A stretch of DNA of 64,000 bases from an uncultured Bacteroides sp. (GCA_902168085.1 CABHOP010000037.1:82243-146242), one strand, 5' to 3'; shown: positions 51,894 to 60,307, counted from the first letter of the stretch. Numbers and translations are program-made. The notes: generated by a model from the letters alone, not told the origin.

Positions 51894-53362
51894 CCCCGGT
51901 AAAACCCACGCAATCGATCAGTACGTTAGAAAAATTATTTGAAGACCATTTTGGAAAGAAAGCCGAGAACATAAACATGTTGCCTGTGTCCGGCTCAGAT
52001 AGGCGCTATTACCGTATTTCCTCGGGCGACACTACTGCTATTGGCACCTACAATGCCAATATCCAGGAGAATAATTCCTACTTCTACTTTACCGACCTTT
52101 TTCGCAAACACCAGATACTGGTGCCTGAAATATATGCTACGGCCAAAGACCGTAAGCACTACCTGCAACAAGACCTCGGCACTACTTCCTTGTTCGATGT
52201 GTTGATGAAGGAAGGGCATACCAACGAAGTGCGCCAGTATTTCCATAAAGCATTGGAGCAACTGGCTAAGCTGCAATGGATAGCCGGCCGCGAAGCCGAT
52301 TTCTACCAATGCTTTAGCACGCGTCGCTTTGATGAAAAAGCCATCATGGCCGATCTGTTATATTTCAAGTACTACTTTGCCGACCTGCAGAATATCCAGT
52401 ACGATAAAGGCTTGCTGTTTGATGAAATGGAGCAGCTGAGCCGTGAGCTGGGCCGCATACAACCACAAATGCTGATGTACCGCGACTTTCAGAGCCGCAA
52501 CATCATGGTGCATAATGGTGAGATTTATTTTATAGACTACCAGGGGGCCATGCAGGGCCCGCCGCAGTACGATATTGCATCGCTGCTTTGGCAGGCTAAA
52601 GCGCAACTGCCCGATAATTGGAAAGAAGACTTGCTGAATGGCTATGTAACCAGCCTTGGTAAGTTGCAAAACAGCCGTGTGGAAGAAGTACACTTCCGCC
52701 GCGGATATTTGCAATTTGTATTGCTGCGTTTGCTGCAAGTGCTGGGCGCTTACGGCTTTCGTGGTTTGCTACAGCACAAGCCCCATTTCCTCAGTAGTAT
52801 TGGCCCGGCGCTGAAAAGCCTCGATGGCCTGCTGTCCAACAATCCGCAGTTGCCTGCATATCAGGAGATACGTAAGTTGCTGGAGCGTATCTCATCGGCA
52901 GATATGCAGCAACGATACACACAACCTGCAAAAAGCGAAACTGTAAAACTACACGTGAATATCTGCAGTTTCTCATATAAAAACGGAATACCTAAAGACA
53001 AAGGCACACATGGTGGTGGCTATGTCTTTGATTGTCGCGGCCTGCTGAACCCCGGCCGTTATGCGGCTTACAAGCACGTTACAGGGCAGGATGAAGTGGT
53101 AAAGCAATTCCTGGAGCGTGAAACCCGCATGCCGGAATTTTTAGCACAGGTATATGGCCTGGTATCACTGAATGTGGATGACTACCTGTCGCGCGGTTTC
53201 GAAAACCTGAGTGTGGCCTTTGGCTGCACCGGTGGCCAGCATCGTTCTGTATATGCTGCGGAAGCTTTAGCGGCTTACATCAGGAATAAATACAACATCG
53301 AGGTTTCCGTTACCCACCTCAACAAAGAGAAATGGGTATTGCAACCTGAAGCAAGCGCATAA
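51890..53362 (+). CDS. fusion of aminoglycoside/MurNAc-kinase-like domain and RapZ C-terminal domain
   Basis: A 490-residue two-domain protein. Residues of about 10-330 form an APH/ChoK-type small-molecule kinase (COG3178-like, relatives include AmgK). SGSDRRYYRI stands as nucleotide loop, MYRDFQSRNIM as the catalytic loop (Tyr in place of His) and FIDYQGAMQGPPQYDIASLLW as the metal motif. Residues of about 350-485 form the RapZ C-terminal domain: NICSFSYKNGIP, GGGYVFDCRGLLNPG and VAFGCTGGQHRSVYAAEALA. In other bacteria this domain binds glucosamine-6-phosphate. The fusion suggests amino-sugar phosphorylation linked to sensing. It overlaps the SixA-like gene by 4 bp. Confidence 0.9.
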   Translation: MTPVKPTQSISTLEKLFEDHFGKKAENINMLPVSGSDRRYYRISSGDTTAIGTYNANIQENNSYFYFTDLFRKHQILVPEIYATAKDRKHYLQQDLGTTSLFDVLMKEGHTNEVRQYFHKALEQLAKLQWIAGREADFYQCFSTRRFDEKAIMADLLYFKYYFADLQNIQYDKGLLFDEMEQLSRELGRIQPQMLMYRDFQSRNIMVHNGEIYFIDYQGAMQGPPQYDIASLLWQAKAQLPDNWKEDLLNGYVTSLGKLQNSRVEEVHFRRGYLQFVLLRLLQVLGAYGFRGLLQHKPHFLSSIGPALKSLDGLLSNNPQLPAYQEIRKLLERISSADMQQRYTQPAKSETVKLHVNICSFSYKNGIPKDKGTHGGGYVFDCRGLLNPGRYAAYKHVTGQDEVVKQFLERETRMPEFLAQVYGLVSLNVDDYLSRGFENLSVAFGCTGGQHRSVYAAEALAAYIRNKYNIEVSVTHLNKEKWVLQPEASA

Positions 53363-53391
53363 AAAAATGCCGGCGTTGAGCCGGCATTTTT
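53363..53391 (+). terminator. terminator of the lpxH operon
   Basis: A 12-bp perfect stem, AAAAATGCCGGC with GCCGGCATTTTT, and a 5-nt loop, right after the fusion gene stop. Bidirectional: clpP converges 22 bp beyond. Confidence 0.8.
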
Positions 53392-53413
53392 CTTTAATAT
53401 ACCCTTGAAAGGG

Positions 53414-54121
53414 TTATTTGCTATCTGTCTCGTTTGCTTTGCGTGGGTTGCGTTCCAGCACTTCATCCACCATGCCATATTCTTTCGCTTCAGCAGCAGT
53501 CATCCAGTAGTCACGGTCACTGTCTTTTTCCACTTTGCTGAACTTTTGGCCGGAGTGGCTGGCAATGATATCATACAGTTCTTTCTTCAGCTTCGCTATC
53601 TCGCGTGCTGTGATTTCGATATCACTTGCCTGTCCTTCTGCACCACCCAATGGTTGGTGTATCATGATGCGGCTATGCTTCAGTGCCGTACGTTTTCCTT
53701 TAGTACCTGCGCACATCAGTACCGCAGCCATCGAGGCACCGATACCGGTACAGATGGTAGATACATCGGGATTGATGATCTGCATGGTATCGTATATACC
53801 TAAGCCGGCATATACGCTGCCACCCGGGCTGTTGATATACATCTGCACATCGCGGTTGCGGTCTGTGCTTTCCAGGAACAGTAATTGCGCTGTTACGATA
53901 TTGGCTACATAGTCATTGATAGCCTCGCCCAGGAAGATGATGCGGTCCATCATCAGGCGAGAGAATACGTCCATAGAAGCTACGTTCAGCGGGCGTTCTT
54001 CAATGATATATGGAGTAAGTGCCGCAGGCGCTTTATACAGGGCAGATGTATAGTTGTGCAGTGTTGCGCTGCTGATACCGTGGTGCTTCACGGCATATTT
54101 CTGAAATTCATTTGGATTCAT
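53414..54121 (-). CDS. clpP: ATP-dependent Clp protease proteolytic subunit
   Basis: A 235-residue serine peptidase forming the tetradecameric ClpP barrel, fed by ClpX or ClpA/C. The nucleophile Ser lies in TGIGASMAAVLM, the His in RIMIHQPLGGAEGQASDIEI and the Asp about 50 residues later near EKDSDRDYWMTAAEA, with LMMDRIIFLG and YINSPGGSVYAGLGIYD before. The N-terminal 35 residues before the conserved core are longer than in E. coli and usual for Bacteroidota. clpX is not adjacent here. Confidence 0.96.
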   Translation of the reverse strand: MNPNEFQKYAVKHHGISSATLHNYTSALYKAPAALTPYIIEERPLNVASMDVFSRLMMDRIIFLGEAINDYVANIVTAQLLFLESTDRNRDVQMYINSPGGSVYAGLGIYDTMQIINPDVSTICTGIGASMAAVLMCAGTKGKRTALKHSRIMIHQPLGGAEGQASDIEITAREIAKLKKELYDIIASHSGQKFSKVEKDSDRDYWMTAAEAKEYGMVDEVLERNPRKANETDSK

Positions 54122-54292
54122 AAATCGTATTTTTGAGTCTGCTTAATTGTATGATTTGGTTAAAACAATTTTCAATCCATGTTAAATATAGTGCCATAAC
54201 GGCATATTAATTGCGACAAATAGCCAAATCAGCCGATAAGAAATGATTATTTTACATCTTATGACATTTTACAACGATATAATACTCCATAA

Positions 54293-54685
54293 ATGGCGAA
54301 GCTGACACAAGAAGAATTGCTGGATATCTTTCACGCGGTGAAGAAAGAAGTGAAACCTTATGAAAAAGGCTCTGTAAAAGCGCGCATTGATATAGAAGGC
54401 AAGTATGACCTATGGAGTGAAAAGGCGGTTGAGGCATTTGGGCGAAAATATCCCGCGATGGCTTTTGCCTCCGTTATACTTCAAAGTACTTATGTAGGCT
54501 TTTACTTTATGCCCGTATATGGCAGTGAAAAAGTAAAGGAACAGATACAACCCGAACTGCTCAAAACCCTGAAAGGTAAAGCCTGCTTTCATATCAAAAC
54601 AACGGATAAAGAATTGATGAAGCAGATAAAAGCGGCACTGAAAGTGGGCTACGATGGATATAAAAAACAAGGCTGGGTAGAATAA
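54293..54685 (+). CDS. DUF1801 family protein
   Basis: A 130-residue cytosolic protein. It has the DUF1801/YdhG-like layout: helix ELLDIFHAVKKEVKPYE, YDLWSEKAVEAFGRKYPAMAFASVILQSTYVGFYFMPVYG and a terminal helix FHIKTTDKELMKQIKAALKVGYDGYKKQGWVE. The family has a barrel-like fold and no known function. The next gene starts 9 bp after it on the same strand. Confidence 0.85.
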   Translation: MAKLTQEELLDIFHAVKKEVKPYEKGSVKARIDIEGKYDLWSEKAVEAFGRKYPAMAFASVILQSTYVGFYFMPVYGSEKVKEQIQPELLKTLKGKACFHIKTTDKELMKQIKAALKVGYDGYKKQGWVE

Positions 54686-54694
54686 ATTATTGTG

Positions 54695-55669
54695 ATGCAA
54701 CTGATACTGAACCTGGATATACCGCCGTTGCCACGGCCCATTACATATACCGATAAGATATTGCTGATAGGCTCTTGCTTTACCGAGAATATGAGCGAGC
54801 GCCTGGTGCAGCATAAATTCAAAACCCTGTCAAACCCGCATGGTATTCTCTTTAACCCACTAAGCGTGGCACACAGCCTGGATAGCTATATAGATAATGT
54901 ACAGTACCACAAAGGAGACTTGTTTTACCTGAACGAACTGTACAATAGCTGGGACCATCATACACGCTTTTCGCATACCAGTGCCGATGCAGCTATAGCG
55001 GGTATTAACCAATCGCAGCAGCAGGCGGCCGAGTTCATTAAGGAAGCCAATTGGGTCATCATTACCCTTGGCTCGGCTTTTCAGTATTACCTGGTAGATG
55101 GCAATCGCCCGGTGGCAAATAATCACCGCGCCCCGGCACAGTGGTTTCAAAAAAAGCTATTGACAATAGAAGAGATAACTACAAACCTGCAGAAAACACT
55201 GCAACGCTTACATACCCTCAACCCATCGGCACAAGTGCTATTCACCATCAGCCCTGTGCGCCACATCCGCGATGGTGTGGTAGATAACAATCGCAGCAAA
55301 GCGCGCCTGATAGAAGTAGTGCATGCCCTTTGCCAGTCGCATGCGTTCGCACATTACTTTCCTGCCTACGAGCTTATTATAGATATACTGCGCGATTATC
55401 GCTATTATGATATTGATATGGTGCACCCCAACTACCTGGCTACCTCATTTGTATGGGAGCATTTTGTAAAATCGTGCATCAGTGCAGATACGCAAAAGGT
55501 TATGAAAGAAGTGCATGATATAGCTATTGCCCGCGCACATAAAACCCGCTTTCCCGATACGGAAGCACATACAAAGTTTAAAGCCGGCTATCTGGCTAAA
55601 GTTGAGGATATACAACAACGCCACCCATACCTGGATATGGACGAGGAAAAGGCCTATTTTTCTGTCTAA
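54695..55669 (+). CDS. GSCFA-domain protein
   Basis: A 324-residue protein beginning at the ATG 54695 (MQLILNLDIPPLPRPIT). LIGSCFTENMSERLVQHKF carries the GSCF signature near residue 28, followed by NPHGILFNPLSVAHSL, VITLGSAFQYYLVDG, FTISPVRHIRDGVVDNNRSKARLIEVVHALC and DIDMVHPNYLATSFVWEHF, the SGNH-hydrolase-like DxxH end. The family is related to GDSL/SGNH hydrolases and is predicted to act on a surface polysaccharide or lipid; no activity is proven. Its stop shares 4 bases with a small gene on the other strand. Confidence 0.9.
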   Translation: MQLILNLDIPPLPRPITYTDKILLIGSCFTENMSERLVQHKFKTLSNPHGILFNPLSVAHSLDSYIDNVQYHKGDLFYLNELYNSWDHHTRFSHTSADAAIAGINQSQQQAAEFIKEANWVIITLGSAFQYYLVDGNRPVANNHRAPAQWFQKKLLTIEEITTNLQKTLQRLHTLNPSAQVLFTISPVRHIRDGVVDNNRSKARLIEVVHALCQSHAFAHYFPAYELIIDILRDYRYYDIDMVHPNYLATSFVWEHFVKSCISADTQKVMKEVHDIAIARAHKTRFPDTEAHTKFKAGYLAKVEDIQQRHPYLDMDEEKAYFSV

Positions 55670-55812
55670 TGCGTAATAGCTTTATTGACTTTTGTTTTCA
55701 CCTTACGCGCTTTATCCTTCGAAAGCTGTTTGAGTATCAATGCCTTGTTTTCAATAAGCAAACCGCCAATAATGCCCACAAGGCCATAAGTCAATAACCG
55801 GGATGTTTTCAT
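55666..55812 (-). CDS. small membrane protein (48 residues)
   Basis: A 48-codon frame on the minus strand starting MKTSRLLTYGLVGIIGGLLI, with one hydrophobic segment (LTYGLVGIIGGLLI) and a basic C-terminus (KDKARKVKTKVNKAITH). It has the size and character of YtxH-like or gas-vesicle-type small Bacteroidota proteins, but the family is not recognised. It lies 98 bp upstream of the bactofilin stop region, on the far side of a terminator. It shares 4 bases with the GSCFA stop. Confidence 0.6.
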   Translation of the reverse strand: MKTSRLLTYGLVGIIGGLLIENKALILKQLSKDKARKVKTKVNKAITH

Positions 55813-55866
55813 ATACTTGCCTGTTTGGCCTATAGCTTATAAAAGTTTTGCCATGACAGCTATATT

Positions 55867-55898
55867 ATAGAAAGGGAGCCAATTGGCTCCCTTTCTAT
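55867..55898 (-). terminator. terminator of bactofilin
   Basis: A perfect 14-bp stem, ATAGAAAGGGAGCC with GGCTCCCTTTCTAT, and an AATT loop, 12 bp beyond the bactofilin stop. It lies between that gene and the small membrane-protein gene. Confidence 0.75.
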
Positions 55899-55910
55899 AA
55901 AAAATTGATA

Positions 55911-56333
55911 TTAGTTTTCCTGCATTTCATAGGCCGGCTTCTTATCGCCGGCAGCCTGCGTTGCCTGTTCCGATGTCATTTTACATTGGCCATTGAATAC
56001 GGAACTGGGGTCTATCTGCAGCTTACCGGTCTGGATATTGCCGTTGATGCTCGATTTCGATTTCAGGCACAGCATGTCTTTAGTTATCACATTGCCATTT
56101 ACCGTGCCGAAGATATCGGCATTGGTGGCGTGCAAGTCGCCTTGTATAATGCCGGTTTCGCCCAACACCACTCTTGCTTTGCAGTAAACATGGCCTATAA
56201 TATTGCCATCTATACGCATATCCCCGTTCGATTCTATATCACCCGTCAGGGTAGTACCCATTGCTATCATGCTTACAGACCCGGCGGGCCCCTCTGCTCT
56301 TGCGCCGTGCTTATCCCTGTTTTTTGTAAACAT
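55911..56333 (-). CDS. bactofilin (polymer-forming cytoskeletal protein)
   Basis: A 140-residue bactofilin from the ATG 56333 (MFTKNRDKHGARAEG); the extra upstream codons are not family-like. Residues of about 20-125 form the right-handed beta-helix, with short repeats typical of the fold (GTTLTGDIESNGDMRIDGNIIGHV, KARVVLGETGIIQGDL, ADIFGTVNGNV). A disordered tail follows. Bactofilins polymerise without nucleotide and anchor cell-shape or septal complexes at the inner membrane. Single gene. Confidence 0.9.
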   Translation of the reverse strand: MFTKNRDKHGARAEGPAGSVSMIAMGTTLTGDIESNGDMRIDGNIIGHVYCKARVVLGETGIIQGDLHATNADIFGTVNGNVITKDMLCLKSKSSINGNIQTGKLQIDPSSVFNGQCKMTSEQATQAAGDKKPAYEMQEN

Positions 56334-56546
56334 AAGGTTACTTTTAAATGAATGAAAAATAGTATAATCCTTATACGAATGCCGCAAATTAGGGTTATTA
56401 TAGCATGTGTGATAACGGTTGTTTTTTACCTGTCCGTTACCATTTTCATTATCAAGGATTTAGGCTCTCCTTTTAGCGAGATAGGATAAATATATAAATT
56501 AATTGTTTATAATCCCTGTTTTTTCTATGCTTCTCGTTCTATTTCC

Positions 56547-56554
56547 TACCTTTG
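56547..56554 (+). promoter_or_regulatory. -7 element TACCTTTG ahead of yidC
   Basis: Exact TAnnTTTG match 19 nt before the yidC ATG. The -33 region is a T-run and not a clear TTG. Confidence 0.45.
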
Positions 56555-56573
56555 CCGCTCATTTTTCCCATTC

Positions 56574-58415
56574 ATGGATCGTAATTCAATTATTGGGTTT
56601 TCCTTGCTGGCTTTGTTGCTGATAGGCTATATCTCCTACAACCAGTACTCCCAAAACAAATTTTTAGAGCAAAAGCAGGCAGACTCTGTAGCCAATGCCA
56701 AGGCCCACCCTAAGCCGAAGATAGATACGGTAGCCACAAAAGCACAAATGGCTGCAGCAGTGGCAGATACGCTGAATGATTCCATTCGCGCGGCTATGCC
56801 ACCGGCACTGCGCAGTACTGCCGTGCAAAAGGTGAAGCTGGAAAATAAAGACCTGGCACTGGAAATAAGCACTAAAGGTGCCTACCCTGTAAGTGCGCAG
56901 CTAAAAAAATACCAGACATCAGGCAATCAGCCTTTATACCTTTTCAATGGTGAGGGCAACGAACTAAGTGCCGTACTGCCATACAATAATAATGCTACTG
57001 CTACGGCCGACCTGTACTACACAGCAACCGAAGGCAATGCACCTAATGGCGACCGTACACTTACCATGTCTGGAGACCTGGGCAATGGTAAAAGCGTACA
57101 GATAATATATACCCTGCCGGCTGAAGGCTATATGATAGGGTATAAAATGATATTGAACGGTATGCCGACTGCTGCTTTAAACCTCGACTGGAAAACCAGC
57201 GCACAACATACCGAGAAGGATATCACTACAGAGCGTACCAATAGCCAGGTGTACTATCGCTATGCCGATAAAGAGCATGACTATTTCAGCTTTATCAATA
57301 AGGATAAAGAAACGCTGGATAAACCGGTACACTGGGTAGGCTTCCGCCTGCAGTATTTCAGCACCGCGCTGATAGCAGACAAAGAAAGCTTCAGCAAAGC
57401 CACTGTTGGTGGTAACGCCAAACCTGCCGATAGCAGTATTGTTGCCACCAGCCGTAATACTTTTACCATGCCGCTGTCAAACACGGCGCAACAAACGGTA
57501 GACCTGCGCTGGTACATTGGGCCTAACCACTACACTACACTGCGTTCTTACAAAATAGACCTGGATGATATGGTGCCATTGGGTTATGGTATCATGGCAT
57601 TTGTAAAGTATGTGAACAAATGGCTCATCATCCCGATATTCAATGTACTGAATGGCTTTATCGGTAACTATGGTATCATCATCATCCTGATGACGCTTAT
57701 TATACGCCTGCTGCTATCATTCTTTACTTATAAAAGTTACCTGTCGAGCGCTAAGATGCGTGTGCTGAAACCGGAACTGGATGAGCTGCGTGCCCAGTAT
57801 GGCGCCGACCAGCAAAAATTCAGCATGGAGCAGATGAAGCTATACCGCACTGCCGGTGTCAACCCATTGGGTGGGTGCCTGCCTACATTACTGCAATTGC
57901 CCATACTAGTAGCTATGTATTACTTCTTCCCTGCATCAATTGAGTTGAGACAGGAAAAATTCCTGTGGGCAAACGACCTTTCTACCTACGATAGCATCGT
58001 TAGCTGGAGTGGCAATATACCACTTGTCAGCTCTGTGCTGGGCAATCATATCAGCCTTTTCACCATCCTGATGACGGCCTCGAGCTTGTTCCTTGCGTTG
58101 TATAATAAGAACATGACACCGCAAGACCCGAACAACCCGATGATGAAATGGATGCCCTACATCTTCCCGTTCCTGCTGTTCGGTGTGTTCAACAAAATGG
58201 CTGCTGCCCTTACATTCTATTACTTCGCGTCAAATATGATAAGCATTCTGCAACAGTTTATCATCCAGAAGTATATCATCAACGAGAAGGCCATCCATGC
58301 GCAAATACAGGAAAATAAAAATAAACCGGCCGCCCCGTCAAAATGGGCACAAAAGCTGGAAGAAATACAAAAAACACAGGCCGAGCGCATGAAGCAAACG
58401 CCAAGAAAAAAGTAA
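56574..58415 (+). CDS. yidC: membrane protein insertase YidC
   Basis: A 613-residue inner-membrane insertase for Sec-dependent and independent proteins. A first helix (SIIGFSLLALLLIGYISYNQ) is followed by a large periplasmic beta-sandwich (about 75-340, from VKLENKDLALEISTKGAYPVSAQL). The core of five helices follows, with GIIIILMTLIIRLLLSFFTYKSYLSSAKMRVLKPELDEL, the coiled loop, NPLGGCLPTLLQLPILVAMYYFFP, and MTPQDPNNPMMKWMPYIFPFLLFGVFNKMAAALTFYYFASNMISI. The C-terminus is basic (KQTPRKK), which is usual. Promoter and terminator are visible, so it stands alone. Confidence 0.97.
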   Translation: MDRNSIIGFSLLALLLIGYISYNQYSQNKFLEQKQADSVANAKAHPKPKIDTVATKAQMAAAVADTLNDSIRAAMPPALRSTAVQKVKLENKDLALEISTKGAYPVSAQLKKYQTSGNQPLYLFNGEGNELSAVLPYNNNATATADLYYTATEGNAPNGDRTLTMSGDLGNGKSVQIIYTLPAEGYMIGYKMILNGMPTAALNLDWKTSAQHTEKDITTERTNSQVYYRYADKEHDYFSFINKDKETLDKPVHWVGFRLQYFSTALIADKESFSKATVGGNAKPADSSIVATSRNTFTMPLSNTAQQTVDLRWYIGPNHYTTLRSYKIDLDDMVPLGYGIMAFVKYVNKWLIIPIFNVLNGFIGNYGIIIILMTLIIRLLLSFFTYKSYLSSAKMRVLKPELDELRAQYGADQQKFSMEQMKLYRTAGVNPLGGCLPTLLQLPILVAMYYFFPASIELRQEKFLWANDLSTYDSIVSWSGNIPLVSSVLGNHISLFTILMTASSLFLALYNKNMTPQDPNNPMMKWMPYIFPFLLFGVFNKMAAALTFYYFASNMISILQQFIIQKYIINEKAIHAQIQENKNKPAAPSKWAQKLEEIQKTQAERMKQTPRKK

Positions 58416-58439
58416 TCTCCATCAATATTTCCCGATTAT

Positions 58440-58468
58440 ATAACCATACTCAATCAGAGTATGGTTAT
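58440..58468 (+). terminator. terminator of yidC
   Basis: A 12-bp perfect stem, ATAACCATACTC with GAGTATGGTTAT, and a 5-nt loop followed by TTTTTAT, 25 bp after the yidC stop. Confidence 0.8.
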
Positions 58469-58634
58469 TTTTATGTGCTTAGGTTGAATATTTTACATAT
58501 TTTAGTGGACTTTATTATTATAAATTGATAAACTATCCTGTTTGTTTGCAAGCAGGTCTGTATACGATGCTTTCGTTTCAATAGGGGTAAAAATGTTCTG
58601 TGTGCCTCGCGCAGCGGAACGGAAATGAAAAACA

Positions 58635-58658
58635 AAGCCTTACATTCCTGTAAGGCTT
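58635..58658 (-). terminator. terminator of the small T9SS gene
   Basis: A 10-bp perfect stem, AAGCCTTACA with TGTAAGGCTT, and a 4-nt loop. On the minus strand it is followed by TGTTTTTC, 40 bp after the T9SS stop. The rest of the 58416-58697 gap holds no gene I can see. Confidence 0.7.
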
Positions 58659-58697
58659 CTTAGTTTACAATAGCTCAAAAGGGGGCGGGGCTGGAAA

Positions 58698-59144
58698 TTA
58701 TTGTTTTATCACCTGCGCAGTGTATACTCTTTTGTTACCTGCATATATTTCCACACCATAATAGCCGGTACTCAAGGTTGAGAAATCAATGGCCGTAGTG
58801 ATGTGTATGCTATGGGGCAGGTTGCGTTGGCTGCGTATCACGCGGCCGGCGGTGTCGGTGATGTTTACAGATAGTTGCGCCGGTTGCTGCTGTTGTATAT
58901 TCACATGCAGCTTATCGGCTACGGGATTAGGGTACAGGTGGGTGATGAGTGTAGTGCTTCTTACTGCTGTTGCACTGCGCATAGCGTTTTCCGTGATGAT
59001 ATAGGTGGCACGTGATGGATCGCCATACACTGCCTTCCCTATTGTCCAGTTTATAGATACATGATCAGGGGTAGTATCCATGATGATAGGGCTCTTGCTT
59101 TCAGTTTCAACGGATGGTATGGTATATAATTCGGGTAGTAACAT
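58698..59144 (-). CDS. small T9SS type A sorting-domain protein lacking a signal peptide
   Basis: A 148-residue product. The last 75 residues are a Por-type sorting domain: THLYPNPVADKLHVNIQ, ITDTAGRVIRSQ, LSTGYYGVEIYAG. The N-terminal part, HVSINWTIGKAVYGDPSRATYIITENAM, resembles a short repeat seen in small T9SS-exported Bacteroidota proteins. There is no signal peptide: the best ATG (59144) opens directly into MLLPELYTIPSVETES. The upstream frame start (59210) adds an unlikely sequence. Without a Sec signal it could not reach T9SS, so the gene is probably decayed or N-terminally truncated. It has its own terminator. Confidence 0.65.
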   Translation of the reverse strand: MLLPELYTIPSVETESKSPIIMDTTPDHVSINWTIGKAVYGDPSRATYIITENAMRSATAVRSTTLITHLYPNPVADKLHVNIQQQQPAQLSVNITDTAGRVIRSQRNLPHSIHITTAIDFSTLSTGYYGVEIYAGNKRVYTAQVIKQ

Positions 59145-59291
59145 GATGTATCGTCTTCTTGTTCTTTGCGATACAAAAGTACCCGAACTGCAAGGCGAAG
59201 CTACGGGCATTGATACGGAAACTCCCCGTGTAGGATACCTGAAATAATTGCGTAGAACTACGCATAAGAATGTAAAAAGCCTGTTGTATGG

Positions 59292-59747
59292 CTATTTCTT
59301 CACCCGCGCATCGAAAGAGAAGGGCTGCATGCTTTTTATGCTCAGCAGCCGCATATCGGTATGCAATGGGTTTATCAGCACATTATATTCTTCCGGCACT
59401 ATTACCGATGGCACCTGCAGGGCCAGTGTGCTGCGTTCCTGCAGCCAGGCGGTACCGTAGTCTTTTGTGCCTGTCTTGGCAGGTATGCTGTTCCAGCCTT
59501 TAGGGTATTGTGCTTCCGTTAATACGGGCACTTCTTTCAGCTTTATATCAAAGCACACCATCTCCAGATTGGCAGGCATTTGCTGCAGCGGCACATTGGC
59601 CGAATATTCCAGTATAGCCAGGGCCCTGTTGGCAGATGTGTATATGCACGGTGTGCCGGCATGGTTCCAGCGGCCGCCAAACAGGCGTGCGCCTTCACCG
59701 CTCATATCTTTTGCAAATTTGGTAGGTACTATCCTGTATACCAGCAT
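59292..59747 (-). CDS. RES-family toxin (NAD+ phosphorylase type)
   Basis: A 151-residue RES-domain protein, a type II toxin that degrades NAD+. The R-E-S-defining positions are visible: LVYRIVPTKFA at the start, GARLFGGRWNHAGTPCIYTSANRALAILEYSANV (Arg, Tyr and the Glu that is catalytic in the family) and PSVIVPEEYNVLINPLH with the Ser region. It is encoded 9 bp downstream of its Xre/MbcA/ParS antitoxin gene on the same strand. Confidence 0.92.
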   Translation of the reverse strand: MLVYRIVPTKFAKDMSGEGARLFGGRWNHAGTPCIYTSANRALAILEYSANVPLQQMPANLEMVCFDIKLKEVPVLTEAQYPKGWNSIPAKTGTKDYGTAWLQERSTLALQVPSVIVPEEYNVLINPLHTDMRLLSIKSMQPFSFDARVKK

Positions 59748-59756
59748 AGGTTGGTA

Positions 59757-60230
59757 TTATGAATACACACCGTAAGCAATACGGCCAATTAGGTTTCTCA
59801 CTTCCTCCATACCATATACGGTATCCATAATGCTGATGGGTGTTTTACCATTCAGCGCATGCAGCGGTGTGGCTATCCATGCATTGAATTTGCCCTTGTC
59901 TTCAAATACATCATACCCGAAGGCATATATATCGGCCAGCATCAGTATGCGCTCACTAACCGTGGCGCTAAAGCGGGCATCCCCCTTTTTATTATGCAGC
60001 GTAGCTTTAGTAACAGTCAGTATACGCGACAGGGTTTCATAATCCAGGCCCGTTTGCTTCTTGATCTCTTCAAACTGCAGCTTGGATATCCCCGCTTTTA
60101 TATAGTCCATCTTCTCAAAAGCATTCCATTCATCTACATGCCTGATGATATCTTTAGGCAAAGGGATGACTTTCCCTGCCTTTTTTGCCGGGCCTTTCTT
60201 CTTAGTATCCTGTTTGCCTGCTGCCTGCAT
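59757..60230 (-). CDS. Xre/MbcA/ParS-type antitoxin of the RES toxin
   Basis: A 157-residue antitoxin with an N-terminal Lys-rich region, an HTH segment (YIKAGISKLQFEEIKKQTGLDYETLSRILTVTKATLHNKK) and the C-terminal MbcA/ParS toxin-binding domain (RILMLADIYAFGYDVFEDKGKFNAWIATPLHALNGKTPISIMDTVYGMEEVRNLIGRIAYGVYS). It inhibits the RES toxin and normally represses its own promoter. It is encoded upstream of the toxin, between toxin and gyrB. Confidence 0.92.
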   Translation of the reverse strand: MQAAGKQDTKKKGPAKKAGKVIPLPKDIIRHVDEWNAFEKMDYIKAGISKLQFEEIKKQTGLDYETLSRILTVTKATLHNKKGDARFSATVSERILMLADIYAFGYDVFEDKGKFNAWIATPLHALNGKTPISIMDTVYGMEEVRNLIGRIAYGVYS

Positions 60231-60284
60231 TAGTAAAATTTTATACTAAGTTAGGTAAAAATTTATTCTAATACTGATAAAAGA

Positions 60285-60307
60285 AAAGCGGTCATGCAGA
60301 CCGCTTT
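60285..60307 (-). terminator. terminator of gyrB
   Basis: A 9-bp perfect stem, AAAGCGGTC with GACCGCTTT, and a 5-nt loop. On the minus strand it is followed by TCTTTTATC, 43 bp beyond the gyrB stop. It separates gyrB from the antitoxin gene. Confidence 0.7.
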
